64,000 bases of DNA from Caldicoprobacter algeriensis (GTDB lineage Bacteria > Bacillota > Clostridia > Caldicoprobacterales > Caldicoprobacteraceae). This document shows, in pieces, positions 59,640 through 64,000 of the stretch. Numbering within the stretch: position 1 is the stretch's first letter; every line of letters begins with the position of its first letter. The position numbers and the translations under genes are program-made. The DNA is taken from the NCBI RefSeq assembly GCF_023838525.1, contig NZ_JAHUQD010000006.1, forward strand, positions 60,173-124,172. Reading direction: 5' to 3'. The notes beneath the pieces were generated by a model. It did not search any database. It was not told where the DNA came from and saw nothing but the letters and a program-made list of their open reading frames with translations.

Positions 59640-60572
59640 TTGAGAAGAAGATATCGTTTTAGTAAAGAAGATCTTGAGCTGTTATTGATTGCATTACCAA
59701 CGGTTGTATGGTATATTCTATTTTGCTATTTACCAATGTTTGGAATAATTATTGCCTTTAAACAGTTTCGACCACTACCTGATGCTGGCTTTATCATGAG
59801 TTTGATTAAAAGTGAGTTTGTAGGGTTTGACAACTTTAAATTCCTTTTTGCTACGCCAGATGCTTGGATTATATTTCGTAATACTTTAGCTTATAATGCA
59901 GTTTTTATTGTTCTAGATATTGTTATCCCGGTCGCTTTGGCTATAATGATTTCACAATTACATTCTCAAAAACTTGCTAAAGTCTGTCAGACTGCCATGT
60001 TTTTACCTCACTTTTTGTCATGGGTGGTTGTAAGTTATTTTGTCTTTGCGTTTCTTAGTGTAGACAAGGGATTACTTAATCAACTTTATAAGGCGCTGGG
60101 ATGGGAATCAGTTGAATGGTATATGCAACCTCGATATTGGCCATATATACTGACGTTTTTACATCTATGGAAAGGTATGGGTTATGGTATGGTTGTATAC
60201 TTGGCAAGTATATCTGGAATTGATATTTCTTTATATGAAGCTGCTCTTATTGATGGTTCTACGAAATGGCAACAAGTTAAATATATAACTTTACCTATGC
60301 TTAAACCTATTATAACCATTATGTTTATTTTATCGATTGGCCATATATTTACAACGGATTTTGGTTTATTTTATAATATTCCGAGGAATTCAGGTCCTCT
60401 TATTAATGTGACGCAAACTATTGATGTATATGTATATAAAGCTCTTATGGGAATGAATAATATTGGGTTTTCTTCTGCTGCTGCGTTCTTACAGTCAATA
60501 TTTGGATTCATAACCATTACAACAGCAAATTGGATTGTTCGCAAGATTGATCCTAATAGCTCTTTATTCTAA
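59640..60572 (+). CDS. Sugar ABC transporter permease (LplB-type)
   Basis: 310 residues from TTG 59640 (AAGAGGTGAG upstream). About six membrane segments and the EAA loop YEAALIDGSTKWQQVKYITLPML. LplB/UgpA-like inner-membrane component of a CUT1 importer for oligosaccharides. Paired with the permease at 60595 and lipoprotein at 61597. No ATPase gene in the window; CUT1 systems often share MsmK/UgpC. Confidence 0.92.
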   Translation: MRRRYRFSKEDLELLLIALPTVVWYILFCYLPMFGIIIAFKQFRPLPDAGFIMSLIKSEFVGFDNFKFLFATPDAWIIFRNTLAYNAVFIVLDIVIPVALAIMISQLHSQKLAKVCQTAMFLPHFLSWVVVSYFVFAFLSVDKGLLNQLYKALGWESVEWYMQPRYWPYILTFLHLWKGMGYGMVVYLASISGIDISLYEAALIDGSTKWQQVKYITLPMLKPIITIMFILSIGHIFTTDFGLFYNIPRNSGPLINVTQTIDVYVYKALMGMNNIGFSSAAAFLQSIFGFITITTANWIVRKIDPNSSLF

Positions 60573-60594
60573 TCATTAGAAAGGTGATGGAGTA

Positions 60595-61524
60595 ATGGCG
60601 AAAGATAATCTGTTTTCTTCGGGTATTACACGTTTTAATCGTATTTCTACTCCAGTTAATATATTATTTAGTTTAATCTTTATTTCTTTAGCTTTAATAG
60701 CTGTTATCCCTGTAATTTTTGTTATTATTATATCATTTTCATCTGCTGAATCCATTCAAAGAATTGGGTATAGTTTTTTCCCGCAAGAATGGAGTATAGA
60801 TGCATATGTATATCTATGGAATCTTCGAGATGTAATAGGTAGATCGTTCCTTGTATCAGTTGGTATTACGATTGTAGGTACTGTTATTGGGTTGTTTCTT
60901 AATTCAACTATGGGTTATGTTCTTTCGCGTAAAAACTTTGTATTAAGAAATTTTTTTACTAAGTTAATTTTTATACCGATGCTTTTTAGTGGAGGCCTTG
61001 TTTCTTCATATTTAATCAATACTCAAGTTTTAAAATTGGGCAATACTTACTGGGCGCTTATACTTCCTATGGCAGTATCATCATTTTATATTATTGTATT
61101 AAGAACCTTTTTTCAGACTACTGTTCCTGATTCTCTCATTGAGTCAGCTAAAATAGATGGTGCTTCCCAATTTACAATATATTTTAAAATTGTTGTGCCT
61201 ATATCACTGCCGGCTTTGGCGACTATTGGTCTGTTTCTTTCTTTTGCATATTGGAATAGTTGGTTTCTTGCTATGCTTTATATACAATCAACGCATCAAC
61301 ATATGTATCCACTACAGTATGTACTGATGAGCATTGAAAGAAATTTGCAATTTTTGACACAGAACTCGCAATTTATGATTCCAGAGGAGGCATTGAGGCG
61401 TCTGCCTGCTGAATCTGTCAGAATGGCTATCGTTGTAATTGTTGTTGTACCTATCACACTAGCCTATCCATTTTTCCAGAAATATTTTATTTCTGGTTTG
61501 ACTATTGGAGCTATTAAAGGTTAG
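60595..61524 (+). CDS. Sugar ABC transporter permease (YtcP-type)
   Basis: 309 residues; six membrane segments. The EAA loop SAKIDGASQFTIYFKIVVPISLPAL and the start FNRISTPVNILFSLIFISLALIAVIPV match YtcP/UgpE-type partners. ATG with AAAGGTGATGG upstream. Forms the heterodimeric channel with the LplB-type subunit. Confidence 0.92.
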   Translation: MAKDNLFSSGITRFNRISTPVNILFSLIFISLALIAVIPVIFVIIISFSSAESIQRIGYSFFPQEWSIDAYVYLWNLRDVIGRSFLVSVGITIVGTVIGLFLNSTMGYVLSRKNFVLRNFFTKLIFIPMLFSGGLVSSYLINTQVLKLGNTYWALILPMAVSSFYIIVLRTFFQTTVPDSLIESAKIDGASQFTIYFKIVVPISLPALATIGLFLSFAYWNSWFLAMLYIQSTHQHMYPLQYVLMSIERNLQFLTQNSQFMIPEEALRRLPAESVRMAIVVIVVVPITLAYPFFQKYFISGLTIGAIKG

Positions 61525-61596
61525 TTAAGAAATAATTTATGAGTGTTTATTAAGCCATCTAATGGCTAATAAAAATACAGAAGGAGGAATGTTAAA

Positions 61597-63147
61597 ATGG
61601 TTAAAAAAGTATCTATCTTACTTATTGTAGTGATGCTTATTTCGATTGCTTTATTTGGCTGTGCTAAAACGGCAGTGGAGCCAAGTGATGTAGGTGATTC
61701 AGGATCTACTAATGAAGATACTACCAAAACAAATGATACTGAAAAGTCCAAGGAACAACCAGTTGAACTTATTTGGATCATGGGGAATCCCGGTCAAGTT
61801 CCTGCTGATCAAGCCATGGTTGAAGAAAAGCTTAACGAAATATCTGTTCCTCTTTTAAATGTAAAAATGAAAACACTCTACTATGATAATGAAAGGACAA
61901 CGTTAGCGCTTGCTAGTGGAGAAAAGTGGGATATAGTATTTACGTGTGAATGGTTTAATAATTTTGCTGTGCAAGCTCGTAAGGGTTATTTTGCTGATAT
62001 TACAGAGAAAGTTAAAACTTTAACTCCTAAATTATATGAAAGTATGCCTGAAATAGTTTGGGAAGGTGCTAAAATAGATGGTAAAATAATGGCAGTTCCA
62101 GTTAAAAAAGATTATTGTTATGAAATGTATTATCAATTTGATAAAAAGTTATTTGTAGACGCATTAGGCATGGAAATTCCCAAGAAAATGAGCTTTTTTG
62201 ATGTTGAAAAATACTTGAAAGCTGCAAAACAAGCTTATAAAGATGGTATCGAAGCTGCTGCTGATGCCCAATATCCGCTTAAACTTAAAGGCCAGTTTGT
62301 GGGGCTTACTAGGAATTTTGATATAATTTGCAATGACGCATGGTTGGGAATTCCTTATTCTGCTATAGGTACTGCTGACGCCACCAAGGTAGTTTTAATG
62401 TTTGAACATCCGGATTTGCTTGAGCGTCTTAAGGCGTTGCATAAGTGGTATAAAGCTGGTTATATAAATCCTGATGCTCCAGTTGCAGAGGATATTGGTA
62501 CTTATTCTGCCGTCAAATCAAACTTGGGCTTCTATGGAGCTGATGCCATATGGAGTGCGCGGGATGGTTACGTACAGGTTATTTCGAAATTTGAAGGCCC
62601 ATTTTTGTCTACTACATCTATAAGAGGTGCTATGAACGCTATTAATGCTAAATCTCCTCATATTGACTTGGCATTAAAATATTTAGAATTAGTCAACACA
62701 AATAAGGAATATCGTGATATACTAAGATATGGTATAGAAGGTGTACATTGGAATTATACTGACAAAGGGCTTGTTCTCCGCACTGAGCGTGGTCGTCAAC
62801 GATATTCACCATGGGCATTTGCACAAGGTTCTTATGAACTAAGTACGCCAGAGGCAGCAGAAGGGGTAGACGTAGATCCGAACATGTGGAAAGTTATTTT
62901 CGAAGGATACAAAAACGCTATTGCTTCTGAGGCGATCGGTTTTTCGTTTGATATAACGCCTGTTGAAAGCCAGGTTGCAGCATGTAAAAATGTTATATCA
63001 AAATATTCGTCTGGCCTCCTTACTGGTGCAGTGAATCCTGAGGTTGAAGTGCCAAAATTAATAGCAGAACTTGAAGCGGCTGGGATTAGAGATATTCAGA
63101 AAGAAGCTCAAAGACAATTAGATGAATTTCTTGCAAATAAAAAATGA
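61597..63147 (+). CDS. Extracellular sugar-binding lipoprotein of the ABC importer
   Basis: 516 residues. Lipoprotein signal ILLIVVMLISIALFGCAKT with lipobox LFGC, a Ser/Thr/Glu linker (SGSTNEDTTKTNDTEK), then a periplasmic-binding fold (DIVFTCEWFNNFAVQARKGYFADITEK, GVHWNYTDKGLVLR) with a C-terminal DUF3502-like part, as in LplA-type proteins. Delivers an oligosaccharide to the 59640/60595 permeases. ATG follows AGGAGGAATG. Confidence 0.93.
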   Translation: MVKKVSILLIVVMLISIALFGCAKTAVEPSDVGDSGSTNEDTTKTNDTEKSKEQPVELIWIMGNPGQVPADQAMVEEKLNEISVPLLNVKMKTLYYDNERTTLALASGEKWDIVFTCEWFNNFAVQARKGYFADITEKVKTLTPKLYESMPEIVWEGAKIDGKIMAVPVKKDYCYEMYYQFDKKLFVDALGMEIPKKMSFFDVEKYLKAAKQAYKDGIEAAADAQYPLKLKGQFVGLTRNFDIICNDAWLGIPYSAIGTADATKVVLMFEHPDLLERLKALHKWYKAGYINPDAPVAEDIGTYSAVKSNLGFYGADAIWSARDGYVQVISKFEGPFLSTTSIRGAMNAINAKSPHIDLALKYLELVNTNKEYRDILRYGIEGVHWNYTDKGLVLRTERGRQRYSPWAFAQGSYELSTPEAAEGVDVDPNMWKVIFEGYKNAIASEAIGFSFDITPVESQVAACKNVISKYSSGLLTGAVNPEVEVPKLIAELEAAGIRDIQKEAQRQLDEFLANKK

Positions 63148-63183
63148 GTCGTTTTTAACGTATTGAATAAATAAAATTTGCTA

Positions 63184-63239
63184 AGCATGGCGTCCTTGCT
63201 CATAAGATTATAAATTAAAATGAGTAGGGACGCTGTGCT
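63184..63239 (+). terminator. Strong hairpin after the ABC operon
   Basis: AGCATGGCGTCCTTGCTCAT (63184-63203) pairs with ATGAGTAGGGACGCTGTGCT (63220-63239) almost throughout. It lacks a real T-tract, so it may be a stabilising 3' hairpin or Rho-assisted terminator. Confidence 0.6.
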
Positions 63240-63416
63240 GTACTATTACTATATATTAGCATTGCAAGCAATTTAAAGACTGTAAATATAAAGGTTATAA
63301 AACATTCTCATATTGATTTGGTAAAGTTTATATATTTAACTCATTTTTACTAGGCTTAATAAAATATAAAGGAATAAGATAAATAGTTGACTGCAAGGGG
63401 GGCATTAATTTGTGGA

Positions 63417-63659
63417 ATGGAGGGGGAAATAAATTATCAAAAAGGTTTAAACGTCTACGATTTGGAAATAAGTTATGTAGAATTTGCTTTTGATGAAAAT
63501 ATTGGAGAGCTTTTAGAATTAATAAATAAAAGAACAGGAGAAAATCTTATAACCCACATTTCGCATGTTAAAAAATGGGATGGGAGTGTAAATATTTTTG
63601 TGTATGGGAGCTTTTGGCTCCTTTCTGGTGTTGTTTATTGTGTCGCTTTAACCTGGTAA
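63417..63659 (+). CDS. Short hypothetical protein
   Basis: 80 residues from ATG 63417; AAGGGGGG lies 14 nt upstream, which is distant, and TTG 63387 has no SD. MEGEINYQKGLNVYDLEISYVE..., ending with a hydrophobic WLLSGVVYCVALTW segment. No domain recognised. It could be a fragment of a larger lost gene; low confidence. Confidence 0.4.
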   Translation: MEGEINYQKGLNVYDLEISYVEFAFDENIGELLELINKRTGENLITHISHVKKWDGSVNIFVYGSFWLLSGVVYCVALTW

Positions 63660-63821
63660 CAATATCTCTCATACATTACTATTGTTACCTTTTATTTATA
63701 TTTTATGCCCGAGTCTCCGCATGTAAAAAACAGGTAATTTAATTACATTTATTACCAAAAGGATTTTTGAATTTTTTGTCGAATATATATCCCCTGTAGA
63801 AAGATGCAGGGGTGATTGTGA

Positions 63822-64000
63822 ATGGATATAAATGATGTTAAGAGCATAATAGCATACAATGCCTCCAGCATACCAGTATTGTTTGAGATGTGCCGTATTG
63901 CAAAAATAGCAGAGACTGTCAATGATATGGTAGAATGGAAAGTCGATAATTCCAAGGTTTCGCCAGGATTCTTAATAGAAGTATTGATAGTAACCATAAT
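63822..64000 (+). CDS. Hypothetical protein, 3' partial
   Basis: ATG at 63822, preceded by CAGGGGTGATT, opens a frame that runs without a stop to the window end: MDINDVKSIIAYNASSIPVL and FEMCRIAKIAETVNDMVEWK are visible. Helical, soluble. The gene continues outside the window; no family recognised. Confidence 0.5.
   Translation, partial: MDINDVKSIIAYNASSIPVLFEMCRIAKIAETVNDMVEWKVDNSKVSPGFLIEVLIVTI

Noticed and set aside
63420..63440. Second AUA start (GGAGGGGG then ATA) in the 63.4-kb ORF
   Set aside because: Spacing of only 2 nt and an uncertain gene; unlike the sigma factor there is no family alignment to support it.
1..64000. CRISPR arrays, rRNA genes, tmRNA
   Set aside because: No regularly spaced direct repeats or conserved rRNA/tmRNA segments were seen on either strand.

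Overview
The window looks like the chromosome of an anaerobic, spore-forming Clostridia-type Firmicute. Supporting signs are a long SRP RNA with an Alu domain, dnaX-ybaB-recR, a DUF2508 gene with bofA, an electron-bifurcating [FeFe] hydrogenase, pyruvate:ferredoxin-type oxidoreductase, desulfoferrodoxin and rubrerythrin, strong AGGAGG ribosome sites and frequent GTG/TTG starts. I do not name a species.

Layout. (1) 1-8.5 kb: the end of a prophage-like element (tail protein, pectate-lyase-fold tail spike, amidase, holin), then small accessory genes separated by a repeated structured RNA element, then a minus-strand pair (replication-relaxation protein and VirD4-like ATPase). A tRNA-Ser(GGA) gene at 9.03-9.12 kb has its 3' end facing this element. 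(2) 9.2-12.8 kb: SRP RNA, dnaX, ybaB, recR. (3) 12.8-43.0 kb: about 30 kb lying between recR and its usual neighbours DUF2508-bofA. It holds a nucleotidyltransferase/HEPN pair; an arsenic locus (three ArsR regulators, Acr3, a small ferredoxin-like protein, a SigZ-like sigma factor, DUF2703, ArsP, a Cys-rich peptide, a DGC protein); a decayed 2.6-kb transposon with terminal inverted repeats; an istB-metallophosphoesterase chimera and other gene remnants; a CoA-disulfide-reductase-like enzyme; and a hydrogen/redox locus. The redox locus has a sensory [FeFe] hydrogenase, a SpoIIE-type phosphatase, a LytS-type kinase, a LytTR regulator, an iron alcohol dehydrogenase, HndA/C/D and a small [2Fe-2S] protein. 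Free-methionine-sulfoxide reductase, an MBL hydrolase, GT8, desulfoferrodoxin and rubrerythrin follow. (4) 43.0-53.9 kb: DUF2508, bofA, porCDAB, two uracil-DNA-glycosylase paralogues, trpS, a queG-like gene, a ferritin-like protein, SRAP. (5) 54.1-63.2 kb: a sugar-acid/amino-sugar catabolic locus (nanE, RpiR regulator, ROK kinase, DUF4127, FAD oxidoreductase, and two permeases plus a lipoprotein of an oligosaccharide ABC importer).

How parts work together. Three Rex-like operators sit before the sensory hydrogenase operon, the alcohol dehydrogenase and hndACD, so NADH/NAD+ ratio and H2 sensing probably converge on the same fermentative electron-sink genes. The arsenic locus carries a 20-bp-arm palindrome over a near-consensus promoter, an SD-sequestering hairpin, and a sigma-factor gene whose only well-placed start codon is AUA.

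Most interesting unexplained structures: a three-copy, covarying hairpin (two copies with a clear pseudoknot, one with competing pairings next to the SD) in prophage intergenic regions, and a 136-nt structured element present twice, 96% identical, each copy just downstream of a -10-like box.
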